Source of the DNA: Clostridia bacterium
Lineage (GTDB): Bacteria; Bacillota; Clostridia; Lachnospirales; Lachnospiraceae
Direction of reading: 5' to 3'
Assembly (NCBI GenBank): GCA_910575625.1
Contig: CAJTFD010000004.1
Coordinates: 230,836 to 294,835 of the forward strand
DNA length: 64,000 bases
Below, piece after piece: positions 9,516 to 17,610 of the stretch (position 1 is its first letter; every line of letters begins with the position of its first letter). The notes below the pieces were generated by a model. The model was not told the origin of the DNA, searched no databases, and saw only the letters and a program-made list of their open reading frames with translations. The position numbers were made by a program, and so were the translations under genes.

Positions 9516-10208
9516 TCGGACGATAAACAGATCAGCACAGAACGTGCAGATCCCTATATTTCTGTAACATCGTTGGACGGAAATATCCGGATCGATCTTC
9601 CGGATGACACGTGGAGGAGTGTAGAAGAAAAGGAAGGGAAATATGTTTTCAGTAGCCCGGGCATCGGGAGTATCTCCATAACGCGGAACATGGATATCTC
9701 CGGTATACGGCTCCCCAGATCGGAAGAAACGGTCCTGGGTTATCTGGAGGATATGGGCGGCGATACATCTCAGATGGAAGTGGTGCAGTATGTACTGACA
9801 GATATCGGGACAGATGGTCTGGAGACTGTTACCTATACGATAAAGGATCGTAAAGAAGGCGCGCATCCTTTTATCACCTCTTACATCATCCTGCACACGG
9901 ATGGCTTATACGATGCGACTGCTCTTGTAGAAAAAGGTGACGCAGCTCTGCTGGAACGTTCGCAGAGATGTGTAGCTTCCCTCCAGGTACTTCGCGAGGA
10001 TCATATGGAGAGCAGAGTGACGCCTGTTGTCATCACTGAGGCACCGCCAGCGCAGACTCCCGTCCCGATACAGGTGACCGAGACGCAAGCCGCTGTCCAG
10101 GACACCCCGGAGGAGACTGAAAGGACAGGAGGATCGATCACTTTATACAATGTCGATACGAATGTCCAGACGTACGCCCCTGTATACATATGGCGTGTAT
10201 CTGAATGA
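9516..10208 (+). CDS. Uncharacterised secreted protein with damaged lipoprotein leader
   Basis: Unrecognised family. The body (from TTG 9573, 211 residues) has an acidic beta-rich N-terminal part, DGNIRIDLPDDTW, then a Thr/Pro-rich stretch near residues 155-190. The same frame continues upstream to 9516 and, across a TGA at 9513-9515, to a GTG at 9462. Read through the TGA, the leader would be MISVKKILWMEICAILL, a lipoprotein-type signal peptide with the TGA at the lipobox cysteine position. The gene may therefore be inactivated or wrongly sequenced; TTG 9573 would give a cytosolic product. It lies between a sensor kinase and a diguanylate cyclase and overlaps the latter's frame. Confidence 0.55.
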   Translation, partial: SDDKQISTERADPYISVTSLDGNIRIDLPDDTWRSVEEKEGKYVFSSPGIGSISITRNMDISGIRLPRSEETVLGYLEDMGGDTSQMEVVQYVLTDIGTDGLETVTYTIKDRKEGAHPFITSYIILHTDGLYDATALVEKGDAALLERSQRCVASLQVLREDHMESRVTPVVITEAPPAQTPVPIQVTETQAAVQDTPEETERTGGSITLYNVDTNVQTYAPVYIWRVSE

Positions 10209-10237
10209 GACGAGAGGATGATAAGGAGTTTACCAGG

Positions 10238-11656
10238 ATGGATCAAAAAAAGAGAGTGAAGAGAACAGAAAATATCCTGACGGCCACAGTCCTTAAAATA
10301 TTTATCGCCATTGGCTTTTTTACCGTGTTTGGACTGCTGCGCTCTTATTCTGTGGAAGTCTGCCTGCAGACTCTGGGGCAGGAAACACAGGAAGCAAAAA
10401 ATGATCTCTACAGGCAGATCACATCTCTCCAGGAACAACTGGAAATACTGGCGGATATGATCGGAGAGGAAGGTTTAGCAGATCATGTGCAGGCGGCAAA
10501 GATCCTACGTGCCTGTGAGGGGATGGATATCATATCCCGCGCAGGCATCCTCCTTCCGGATGACCAGATCTTGCAGCAGGATGGGACCCTGGCGATGCCC
10601 AGGAATGGGATCACATTCGATGCGTTGGCGGAAAAAGGTTCTTTCATAACGAATGTTGAACAAGATAACCTCGACCCGGATGCTTCAGTTTTATTTTGCA
10701 ATGTCCCTGTCGTGACAGAGGGCAGGGCAGAAGGGGTCTTATTTGGAGTGATAGAGCTAAAAGACATAGCTGATCATATGGAAGTAGACATATTTGATGG
10801 AAATGCCGACATTTTTATCGTTGATACGAAAAACATGGATCTTATCATGGATACTCTGCACAGCGGGACGGAAACTCCCGACGCACTGCACGGCCGGCAG
10901 ATAAAAAAAGGGTATAGTGAAGAACAACTTATCCGGAATCTGACCGCGGGCAGAGGAGGGTTGACAGCATATTTTTCAAAAAGCGTGGGCGGATATCTGT
11001 ATACATCGTATGAGCCTGTCGGCATCAATGAATGGTTTATCATGCTGTCAGTACCAGAAGATATCGTTCTGAAAGAAGCGTCTTATATGAAGAAAGTTTT
11101 GTTCTGCCTGGGGATCTACGAAGGGATCCTGCTGCTGCTGTATATCTGGTGGGAGATCATCCGCACACGGAAGGAGATCCAGGAAAAGGAAAAAATAGCG
11201 ATAACAGATCTGCTCACAGGGCTAAAGAACAGGAATGCTTATGAACAGGTATTGGATCGATATACCAAGGAACGTCCGGATCTTCTTTCCTGTGTTTACG
11301 CGGATGCAAACGGTCTTCATGAATTAAACAACAGCCAGGGGCATCTTGCGGGGGACAAGATGCTGCAGTCCGTGGCAGACGCCCTGGTGGACGCTTTTGG
11401 CGGTGAAGATGTCTATCGCATTGGCGGTGATGAATTTCTGGTCTTTACAGGAACAGATGAAGACACAGCGGTCCAGAGAGCTGCGGGAGCAAAGGAAGAA
11501 GTTTCAAAGGCCGGATATCATGTTTCGGTGGGGACGGCATCAGGAGAAAAAACGGCCACGGTCACCGCGATTGTAAAAGCGGCCGAGCAGAAGATGTATG
11601 AAGATAAGAGACGATACTATATGAGTCACGGGGAACGGCGCAAAATGCGGCATTGA
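10238..11656 (+). CDS. Membrane diguanylate cyclase with extracytoplasmic sensor
   Basis: Makes cyclic di-GMP from two GTP. The 472-residue protein has a first membrane helix at about residues 16-35, an extracytoplasmic sensor region of some 240 residues that looks Cache-like, and a second helix (LGIYEGILLLLYIWW). A GGDEF domain follows, opening ITDLLTGLKNRNAYEQ and with an intact GGDEF motif at 396-400. The RxxD product-inhibition site expected nine residues before GGDEF is absent. The ATG at 10238 is preferred because AAGGAG lies at 10223-10228; an earlier ATG at 10205 overlaps the previous stop codon but has weaker support. Confidence 0.88.
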   Translation: MDQKKRVKRTENILTATVLKIFIAIGFFTVFGLLRSYSVEVCLQTLGQETQEAKNDLYRQITSLQEQLEILADMIGEEGLADHVQAAKILRACEGMDIISRAGILLPDDQILQQDGTLAMPRNGITFDALAEKGSFITNVEQDNLDPDASVLFCNVPVVTEGRAEGVLFGVIELKDIADHMEVDIFDGNADIFIVDTKNMDLIMDTLHSGTETPDALHGRQIKKGYSEEQLIRNLTAGRGGLTAYFSKSVGGYLYTSYEPVGINEWFIMLSVPEDIVLKEASYMKKVLFCLGIYEGILLLLYIWWEIIRTRKEIQEKEKIAITDLLTGLKNRNAYEQVLDRYTKERPDLLSCVYADANGLHELNNSQGHLAGDKMLQSVADALVDAFGGEDVYRIGGDEFLVFTGTDEDTAVQRAAGAKEEVSKAGYHVSVGTASGEKTATVTAIVKAAEQKMYEDKRRYYMSHGERRKMRH

Positions 11657-11908
11657 TCTTTGTACCTGCCACGCTTCCTAGAAAATTTATGGCGTAAGCC
11701 ATGGATTTTACCAGAGTGGCGATTGACTTTGTCGACATTCTGCGATGGGATAATATTCCCGTCATATCTCGTCTGTTTACTGTGCCTATTATCAGACTTT
11801 TTACGTTCTTGTAATAAAATTAGAGCTTTAGTTTTCAATATCAATACAGCATAAGGAAGATCAAGCTGTTTTGAGGATGATCGAACAAATATAATGAGGT
11901 GTGTGGTT

Positions 11909-12826
11909 ATGGAAAAAATACTGATCGTCGATGATAGTCTCCTGCAAGCAATACAACTGAAGACGATCATAGAGGACGAATATGATGTTACCATCGCGCA
12001 GACGGCGGAAGATGGCCTGCGTAGAGCACATGGTGAAGATTTCTCTCTGATTCTGTTGGATGTAGTTATGCCGGAAATGGACGGGTTTACGCTGCTGAGA
12101 AAATTGCAGGAAGAACTCGTAACCCAAAATGTCCCGGTCATTTTGATCACCAGTCTTGCGGACGCAGTGAGTGAGCAGCGTGGACTTGTATTAGGGGCTG
12201 TGGATTACATTACAAAGCCATATATCTCCCTGATCGTCAAAGCGAGAGTGGATACCCATATCAAACTGTACCGATACCGCAGGAAGATTGAAGAAATATC
12301 CATGACCGACCAGCTGACTGGGATTGCCAACCGCCGCAGATATGACCATTACAGTCTGGCGAAATGGCACGAAGCGACCCGCCTGCAAGTCCCCTTTTCC
12401 ATCTTTATGTTTGATATTGACCACTTCAAAGTGTACAACGACACATTTGGCCACCCGGCTGGGGACAAAGTGATCGCTGCCGTAGCAAAAACAATATCCT
12501 CCCATTTGAAACGCAGTACGGACTTCGTGGCCCGATACGGGGGCGAGGAATTTGTGGCGATCTCCATGGGCGAGCCTTCTAAAAAAATGTTTGAGTATCT
12601 GCAAAAAGTCCGGCAGACCATAGAAGATCTACACATTCCGCACAGTCCAACCGTATCTGAGTGGGTCACAGTCAGCATAGGCGGCGTTACCATGATCCCT
12701 AAAACGGGGAGCGCCTATGATGTTTACTTAAAAATTGCTGATGCTATGCTGTATGACGCGAAAAAAGGCGGACGCAACAGAGTCGTTTGGGCCGACGAAC
12801 AGTTAAAGCAGAAATTTGAAAAATAA
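11909..12826 (+). CDS. Response regulator with GGDEF output (PleD/WspR-like)
   Basis: A cytosolic diguanylate cyclase controlled by phosphorylation, 305 residues. The receiver domain has the acidic pair in LIVDDS and the acceptor Asp51 in LILLDVVMPEMDG, with lysine in DYITKPY. The GGDEF domain begins at ISMTDQLTGIANRRRYD and carries GGEEF at 211-215. An RSTD inhibitory site sits at the correct distance upstream, so product feedback is expected, unlike the neighbouring cyclase. The ATG at 11909 has GAGGT at 11896-11900. No dedicated histidine kinase adjoins it, and 237 bp without a clear gene separate it from the previous cyclase. Confidence 0.9.
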   Translation: MEKILIVDDSLLQAIQLKTIIEDEYDVTIAQTAEDGLRRAHGEDFSLILLDVVMPEMDGFTLLRKLQEELVTQNVPVILITSLADAVSEQRGLVLGAVDYITKPYISLIVKARVDTHIKLYRYRRKIEEISMTDQLTGIANRRRYDHYSLAKWHEATRLQVPFSIFMFDIDHFKVYNDTFGHPAGDKVIAAVAKTISSHLKRSTDFVARYGGEEFVAISMGEPSKKMFEYLQKVRQTIEDLHIPHSPTVSEWVTVSIGGVTMIPKTGSAYDVYLKIADAMLYDAKKGGRNRVVWADEQLKQKFEK

Positions 12827-13102
12827 ATTTGAGAGAAACTATATGAGATCAGGGATTCGGGTAGAGGTGACGGCTATGATATATAAGATATTGCGGACTG
12901 GTTTGTCGCCGCCTACTACTTGATAGTTTCAGAAAGGTTACAGCCACAGGCTCTTTGTACATTTGTTGATCAGTTAGATACCGCATGACGGCTTATTTAG
13001 AACGAGATCATAATTCCAGGGAGTACCAGTCTTATAGAATTACTATTTGATTCCATTTTATTGATGTGGACCGCAAATAAACGGTCTAAATATAGAAAAA
13101 AG
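12827..13102. other. Intergenic DNA with possible gene remnant
   Basis: No intact gene is visible between the GGDEF regulator and the promoter at 13103. One short stop-bounded frame at about 12890-12990 (plus strand) encodes a well-formed, protein-like stretch (DWFVAAYYLIVSERLQPQA) with no start codon. It may be the trace of a lost gene. I do not recognise it. Confidence 0.3.
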
Positions 13103-13132
13103 TTGACAATGTATAAATGTTGATGCTATAAT
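13103..13132 (+). promoter_or_regulatory. Promoter of TIM-barrel gene
   Basis: TTGACA at 13103-13108 and TATAAT at 13127-13132, both perfect consensus with an 18-bp spacer, lie about 50 bp before the TTG start at 13186. Confidence 0.85.
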
Positions 13133-13185
13133 CTTTCATAAATTTCGGCGATCAGAACAAAAGAACAGGTAAAGGGAGGATCTCT

Positions 13186-13965
13186 TTGTTATATTTATCG
13201 CATTTGATACCGGATGGCGACATGGCAGATCTGTTGGATCGTTACCATTTGGGGGTGGAATCCATTGAGTTTTCCATCGGCTATTGTCTGGATACATGGA
13301 ATGAAAGGGTGCCGGCCTATAGAGCGCGTTTGGCTGAGATGGGTGTGGAGCGTCCATTGAGTATACATGGTCCTTTTTTGGACCTGAATCCTGTGAGCTG
13401 GGACAAAAAAGTCGCGCAGGTGACCCAGGAGCGTTTTGCGCAGGCGTATCATGCAGCTTGTGAGCTGGGGGCAGAGAAGATCATCTATCATACCTGTTTT
13501 GTGCCCATGATCAACCTGATGGAGGGATGGGCAGAGCGGATGATCACTTTCTGGAGGGATTTTATGGAAGACAAGGGAGAGGAGATATCTGTCTGTCTGG
13601 AGAATGTATTTGATCCGGAGTATGAGCCCCTCGTCGAGATCGTACAGGGAGTGGATCATCCGGCTTTTGGCCTGTGTTTTGACATTGGCCATGCGAATTG
13701 TTTTTCTGCGTATCCGGCAAAGGAATGGCTCCACGCCCTCTATCCCTACATACGCCATTTTCATCTGCATGATAATCACGGGGAGCGGGATGAGCATCTG
13801 GGGATCGGGCAGGGAGATCTGCCCTGGGAGTCGATCCTGCGCTTCATAGAGGAAAAAATACCCCAAGTGGATGCAACAATCGAGAATACCAGCAGGCAGG
13901 CATGTGCAGCATCTTTTGCAGAGTTGGAACGTTTTGGGGATTTGGGCGCATTTGGTCGTTATTGA
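13186..13965 (+). CDS. Sugar phosphate isomerase/epimerase family TIM-barrel protein
   Basis: A 259-residue single-domain protein of the AP endonuclease 2 / xylose isomerase-like TIM barrel superfamily. Metal-ligand type segments are visible in order: LSIHGPFLDLNP, KIIYHTCFVP, SVCLENVFDPEYE, FGLCFDIGHAN, HFHLHDNHGERDEHLGIG and ATIENTS. These are the Glu/Asp/His positions expected for a divalent-metal isomerase or epimerase. The start is TTG at 13186, directly after GGGAGGA with 5-bp spacing and below a consensus promoter. It appears monocistronic. The substrate cannot be inferred from its neighbours. Confidence 0.82.
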   Translation: MLYLSHLIPDGDMADLLDRYHLGVESIEFSIGYCLDTWNERVPAYRARLAEMGVERPLSIHGPFLDLNPVSWDKKVAQVTQERFAQAYHAACELGAEKIIYHTCFVPMINLMEGWAERMITFWRDFMEDKGEEISVCLENVFDPEYEPLVEIVQGVDHPAFGLCFDIGHANCFSAYPAKEWLHALYPYIRHFHLHDNHGERDEHLGIGQGDLPWESILRFIEEKIPQVDATIENTSRQACAASFAELERFGDLGAFGRY

Positions 13966-14072
13966 TGAAAAAAGAGTGTTTTTCCTGCGTTTTTTTTGAT
14001 ACGATTTCATAAAGTATAGGGATGTCCTCCAACATGGAGTGCATATATAAAAAACAAAGGGGGTAAAAAGCA

Positions 14073-14330
14073 ATGAAAGAGTTTCATCATGTTTTAAGGA
14101 ATGAGAGGGGGTTCCACCCCAAGACAGCCAGCAGGTTTGTACAGATGGTCAAAGGTCTGGATTCAGCGGTCACCGTCTCCTGGGATGACAATGTGGTGAG
14201 CGCAGACCGTCTCTCGGATCTGGCATCTCTGGATGTACATAAGGGAGAGCAGATCACGGTTACGTTTGAAGATCACGTGAGTGATGAAGAAATGGGAAGG
14301 TTTAGAGAATTTGCCAAACAAAATCTATAA
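14073..14330 (+). CDS. HPr-like phosphocarrier protein, divergent
   Basis: An 85-residue protein with the length and beta-alpha pattern of HPr. The active histidine region reads ERGFHPKTASRF, where HPr normally has GxHARPA, so the phospho-histidine is kept but the following Arg-Pro is changed. The regulatory serine segment (usually KSIMGLMSL) reads DRLSDLASL, with Arg at the Ser46 position, so HPr kinase should not act on it. The C-terminal KGEQITVTFEDHVSDEEM matches the last strand and helix. It stands alone behind a GGGGG-rich ribosome site, and no PTS genes are near. It may be a Crh-like regulator or a non-PTS carrier. Confidence 0.75.
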   Translation: MKEFHHVLRNERGFHPKTASRFVQMVKGLDSAVTVSWDDNVVSADRLSDLASLDVHKGEQITVTFEDHVSDEEMGRFREFAKQNL

Positions 14331-14430
14331 GGTGTAGACAGGGCGGTCTTTGGCTAAAAGGCTTCCCTGTTTTTTCATGTGTGCATGGCAAAAAAAACAT
14401 AGGAAAAACGTCTGAAATTAAAAGATTAGC

Positions 14431-14458
14431 TTGTCATTTCATAGGTATATGATATAAT
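14431..14458 (+). promoter_or_regulatory. Promoter of the candidate structured RNA
   Basis: TTGTCA at 14431-14436 and TATAAT at 14453-14458 with a 16-bp spacer. Transcription would begin near 14465, just before the predicted closing stem of the RNA at 14489. Confidence 0.65.
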
Positions 14459-14464
14459 CATGGT

Positions 14465-14662
14465 AACGAATAATATGCAAAATAGATTTCCATGCGTAAA
14501 GTGTTCGGTGGATAGGGAGTTGCTGCTGAAACGAAAAGTTTATTAAGGACTTGAAAACTTGCGGTATGGAGGTCGCACCCGTTGCAACATGGAGCCAGAC
14601 ATCTCATATTGTGTAGGGGATATTTTCGACATATGTTCTTCGCATGATGGAGGTGTTTTTTT
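14465..14662 (+). ncRNA. Candidate structured RNA, possibly raiA-motif-like
   Basis: No protein frame fills this stretch, but it has RNA-like structure. CCATGCG at 14490-14496 can pair with CGCATG...ATGG at 14641-14650, closing the element, and the 3' strand runs straight into a U-run (14656-14662), so it ends like a terminator. Inside, GTTGC pairs with GCAAC, AAGTTT with AAACTT, and GCG with CGC around GTATGGAGGT. With the promoter at 14431 this gives a discrete transcript of about 200 nt. Size, standalone layout and purine-rich loops suggest the raiA motif RNA of Firmicutes; that identity is from memory. A folE leader is the alternative. Confidence 0.5.
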
Positions 14663-14718
14663 CATAGTGTAAAAAACACACTCCGAATTGTGTAATATAC
14701 GGAAAGGAGTATCTTTTC

Positions 14719-15276
14719 ATGCTGGACAAGCAGAAAATCGAAGAGAGTGTACGTTTGTTTTTGGAAGGGATCGGAGAGGATGTGACCCGTGAGGGCCTTG
14801 TGGAGACTCCGTCCCGCGTTGCCAGGATGTGCCAGGAGATCTACGGAGGCCTGGATCAGGACGCAGGCGTACACCTGGCCAAACAGTTTACGGTAGAAGA
14901 CAACGAACTGGTGTTGGAAAAAGATATCACATTCTATTCTACCTGTGAACATCATCTGCTCCCCTTTTATGGGAAAGCGCATATCGCCTACATACCCAAC
15001 GGCAAGGTTGTGGGCCTGAGTAAACTGGCCAGGACTGTGGAGGTCTATGCCCGCAGGGCGCAGATCCAGGAAAAATTGACCGCCCAGATCGCAGATGCCT
15101 TATGGGAGCATTTACATCCCCAGGGTGTGATGGTCGTGGTGGAAGCGGAGCATATGTGTATGACTATGCGTGGGATCAAGAAGCCTGGCAGTAAGACGGT
15201 GAGTTGTGTGACACGGGGAATGCTCAAAGACGATCTTGGGATGCAGAAACTGATCCTGGATATGGTGAAAGGGTGA
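14719..15276 (+). CDS. folE: GTP cyclohydrolase I
   Basis: Converts GTP to 7,8-dihydroneopterin triphosphate, the entry step of folate synthesis. The 185-residue protein carries the zinc ligands Cys76 and His78 in [12 protein letters not shown] and Cys147 in [11 protein letters not shown]. The substrate-binding stretches [17 protein letters not shown] and [12 protein letters not shown] also match the family. GGAAAGGAG precedes the ATG. It is the first gene of folE-HD-folP-folBK, with its stop codon overlapping the next start. A structured RNA candidate ends about 55 bp upstream; whether it affects folE is unknown. Confidence 0.96.
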   Translation: MLDKQKIEESVRLFLEGIGEDVTREGLVETPSRVARMCQEIYGGLDQDAGVHLAKQFTVEDNELVLEKDITFYSTCEHHLLPFYGKAHIAYIPNGKVVGLSKLARTVEVYARRAQIQEKLTAQIADALWEHLHPQGVMVVVEAEHMCMTMRGIKKPGSKTVSCVTRGMLKDDLGMQKLILDMVKG

Positions 15277-15770
15277 ATTGGGTGGACCGGGCCGATCAGA
15301 TCCTGTTCCATCCCAAGTATCAGTATGCCTTAGAGCAGATAAAAAAGTGGGAAAAAGAGCGGCAGTTCTGTCGTCACGGCATCGGGCATTTCCTCGACGT
15401 GGCGCGTCTGACTTACATCCACTGCCTGGAGGCGGGCGTGGATGTGGGAAAAGATGTGGTCTATGCGGCCGCTCTTTTGCATGATATCGGCAGGTATCGT
15501 CAGTATGAGGCGGGCATCCCCCACGAGGAGGCCAGCGCCTCCCTGGCGGATGAGATCTTGCCGGAATGTTCTTTTTCAGAAGAGGAACAGGCGCAGATCC
15601 GGGATGCGATCTTAGGCCATCGCAGGAAAGAGGCGGGCGCGGCAAAAGGCTCGGCATTGGCAGAGTTACTCTGCCGGGCGGACAAGCTGTCCCGGAACTG
15701 CTTTGCCTGTGCAGTGCGGGAGGCGTGCAACTGGCCGGAAGATAAGATGAATATGGGAATACGGGATTAA
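15273..15770 (+). CDS. HD domain phosphohydrolase in folate operon
   Basis: A 165-residue HD-superfamily protein. The metal-binding residues appear as [12 protein letters not shown], then LLHDIGRY (the HD pair) and [10 protein letters not shown] proteins of this size are usually phosphohydrolases or nucleotidases. A GTG at 15273 overlaps the folE stop codon; another GTG at 15282 has slightly better ribosome-site spacing, so the start is uncertain by three codons. Its place between folE and folP suggests it removes phosphates from dihydroneopterin triphosphate, a step with no dedicated gene here. That role is inference only. Confidence 0.8.
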   Translation: MNWVDRADQILFHPKYQYALEQIKKWEKERQFCRHGIGHFLDVARLTYIHCLEAGVDVGKDVVYAAALLHDIGRYRQYEAGIPHEEASASLADEILPECSFSEEEQAQIRDAILGHRRKEAGAAKGSALAELLCRADKLSRNCFACAVREACNWPEDKMNMGIRD

Positions 15771-15791
15771 GGAGAGAACGCGGATAATTCT

Positions 15792-16598
15792 ATGAAGATA
15801 GGAAATAAGATATTTGATACAAAACAGAAATGTTACATCATGGGGATCTTAAATGTGACGCCGGATTCTTTTTCCGACGGCGGGAAATGGGATTCGCTGG
15901 ATAAAGCCCTCAGACATACCGAGGAGATGATCGGGGAGGGGGCTGACATCATCGATATAGGAGGTGAATCCACAAGGCCGGGCCATGTGCAGATCACAGA
16001 CCAGGAGGAGATCGACCGGGTGGTGCCGGTGATCGAGGCGGTGCGCAGCCGGTTTGACATCCCCATCTCTGTGGACACATATAAGAGTAAAGTGGCCCAG
16101 GCGGCGATCGGGGCAGGCGCTGATCTGCTCAATGATATCTGGGGCCTTAAATACGACCCGGATATGGCAAAAGTGGTGGCCCAGGCGGGTGTTGCCTGCT
16201 GTCTGATGCATAACCGGGAGAAACCGGAATATGGCAATTTCATGACCGAATTCCTCCAGGATCTGGGTGAGTCTGTGCGGATCGCGGAGGCGGCCGGCAT
16301 CGCGGAGGATAAGATCATCTTAGATCCGGGCGTTGGCTTTGGGAAGACGTACGAGATGAACCTGGAGGTGATCCGGGAGATCCACCAGATGCACCAGTAT
16401 GGATATCCCGTCCTTTTGGGTACGTCCAACAAATCCGTGATCGGAAATGCGCTGGATCTGCCCACGGGAGAACGGCTGGAGGGGACCCTGGCCACCACGG
16501 TGATCGGGGTCATGAACCAATGCGCCTTTGTCCGTGTGCATCAGGTCCGGGAAAACAGACGGGTGATACAGATGACAGAGGCGATCATGGGAAGGTAG
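15792..16598 (+). CDS. folP: Dihydropteroate synthase
   Basis: Joins 6-hydroxymethyl-7,8-dihydropterin diphosphate to p-aminobenzoate; the target of sulfonamides. The 268-residue barrel shows the family signatures IMGILNVTPDSFSDGG, DIIDIGGESTRPGH, SVDTYKSKVA, LLNDIWGL, ILDPGVGFGKT and LLGTSNKSVIG, in the normal order. It lies 21 bp after the HD gene behind GGAGAG and is followed 3 bp later by the FolB-FolK fusion, so the operon is tight. No sul-type substitutions can be judged by eye. Confidence 0.97.
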   Translation: MKIGNKIFDTKQKCYIMGILNVTPDSFSDGGKWDSLDKALRHTEEMIGEGADIIDIGGESTRPGHVQITDQEEIDRVVPVIEAVRSRFDIPISVDTYKSKVAQAAIGAGADLLNDIWGLKYDPDMAKVVAQAGVACCLMHNREKPEYGNFMTEFLQDLGESVRIAEAAGIAEDKIILDPGVGFGKTYEMNLEVIREIHQMHQYGYPVLLGTSNKSVIGNALDLPTGERLEGTLATTVIGVMNQCAFVRVHQVRENRRVIQMTEAIMGR

Positions 16599-16601
16599 AA
16601 A

Positions 16602-17429
16602 ATGGACAGGATCTATATCAAAAGACTGGAGTTTTTTGCAAAACATGGCGTGTTCCAGGAGGAGAATGTCCTGGGACAGAAATTCCTCATCTCAGCGGTG
16701 CTGCACACGGACATCCGGGAGGCGGGGAAGACAGATGATCTGACCAAGTCCATCCATTACGGGGATGTGAGCCATATGATGAAAGAGTATCTGGAGAGCC
16801 ATACGTTTGCATTGCTGGAACGGGCGGTGGAGACGCTGGCAGAGAAGATGCTCCTGGAGATCCCCGGCCTGCAGGAAGTGGAACTGGAGATGGAAAAACC
16901 CTGGGCGCCGATCGGTCTGCATCTGGAGACGGTATCGGTGGCGGTCAGGCGCAAGTGGCACCGGGCGTACATCGCGCTGGGTTCAAATATGGGGCAGCGG
17001 GAGGGATACATGCAGATGGCTGTGGATGAGATAGGCGCGATCCGCGGCTGTGAGGTGGAGAAAGTCTCTTCTTTTGTCCGCACTGCGCCCTACGGGGGTG
17101 TGGAACAGGAGGATTTCTTAAACGGCTGTATGCAGATCCGCACACTCTTTACGCCCAGGGAGCTTTTGGAGGCGCTCCAGGCGATCGAACAAAAAGCCGG
17201 ACGGGAGAGGAAGATCCATTGGGGTCCTCGGACGCTGGATCTGGATATCATCTTCTATGACCGGGAGGTGATCGAGGAGGAGGATCTGCAGATCCCCCAT
17301 GTGGAGATGGCTAAGAGGGATTTCGTCCTGCTCCCTCTGCGGGAGATCGCGCCCTGGCTGCGCCACCCGATCACAGGCAAGAGCGTGGGCGAGATGGCGG
17401 AAGAGCTGACACAGCATTATGTTATGTAA
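16602..17429 (+). CDS. folBK: Bifunctional dihydroneopterin aldolase / HPPK
   Basis: A fusion of FolB and FolK, 275 residues. Residues 1-118 form the aldolase (MDRIYIKRLEFFAKHGVFQEE at the start and the helix HTFALLERAVETLAEKML), which releases 6-hydroxymethyl-dihydropterin. Residues 121-275 form the pyrophosphokinase, starting RAYIALGSNMGQREGYM and including FLNGCMQIRT and GPRTLDLDIIFYD, then the VEMAKRDFVLLPL block. The two activities are consecutive and feed FolP, encoded just upstream. It is the last gene of the folate operon; no folC or pabAB is nearby. Confidence 0.95.
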   Translation: MDRIYIKRLEFFAKHGVFQEENVLGQKFLISAVLHTDIREAGKTDDLTKSIHYGDVSHMMKEYLESHTFALLERAVETLAEKMLLEIPGLQEVELEMEKPWAPIGLHLETVSVAVRRKWHRAYIALGSNMGQREGYMQMAVDEIGAIRGCEVEKVSSFVRTAPYGGVEQEDFLNGCMQIRTLFTPRELLEALQAIEQKAGRERKIHWGPRTLDLDIIFYDREVIEEEDLQIPHVEMAKRDFVLLPLREIAPWLRHPITGKSVGEMAEELTQHYVM

Positions 17430-17494
17430 TGTGAGGCCGCCTGTTTGATCTTGTATGGCAGCCTCGTCAAGGGGAGGATAAAAAGTATTTTTGT

Positions 17495-17520
17495 ATTCAT
17501 TGGAGGGGATTCCAATGAAT
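17495..17520. promoter_or_regulatory. Perfect 10-bp inverted repeat
   Basis: Arms ATTCATTGGA (17495-17504) and TCCAATGAAT (17511-17520) flank a GGGGAT loop, 90 bp upstream of the TIGR00266-family gene. There is no T-run, so it is not an obvious terminator. It may be an operator or a leader hairpin. Confidence 0.5.
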
Positions 17521-17610
17521 GATTATAGTATTGCCGGATATGGGAAGATCATACAGGTTTTTTTAAAATTCATTTAAGAGCCATTTTAAATGTGTTCTGG
17601 GAGGAAAGAT

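Noticed and set aside
14465..14718. THF riboswitch controlling folE
   Set aside because: The expected tetrahydrofolate aptamer core was not recognised, and the element appears to end in its own terminator before folE.
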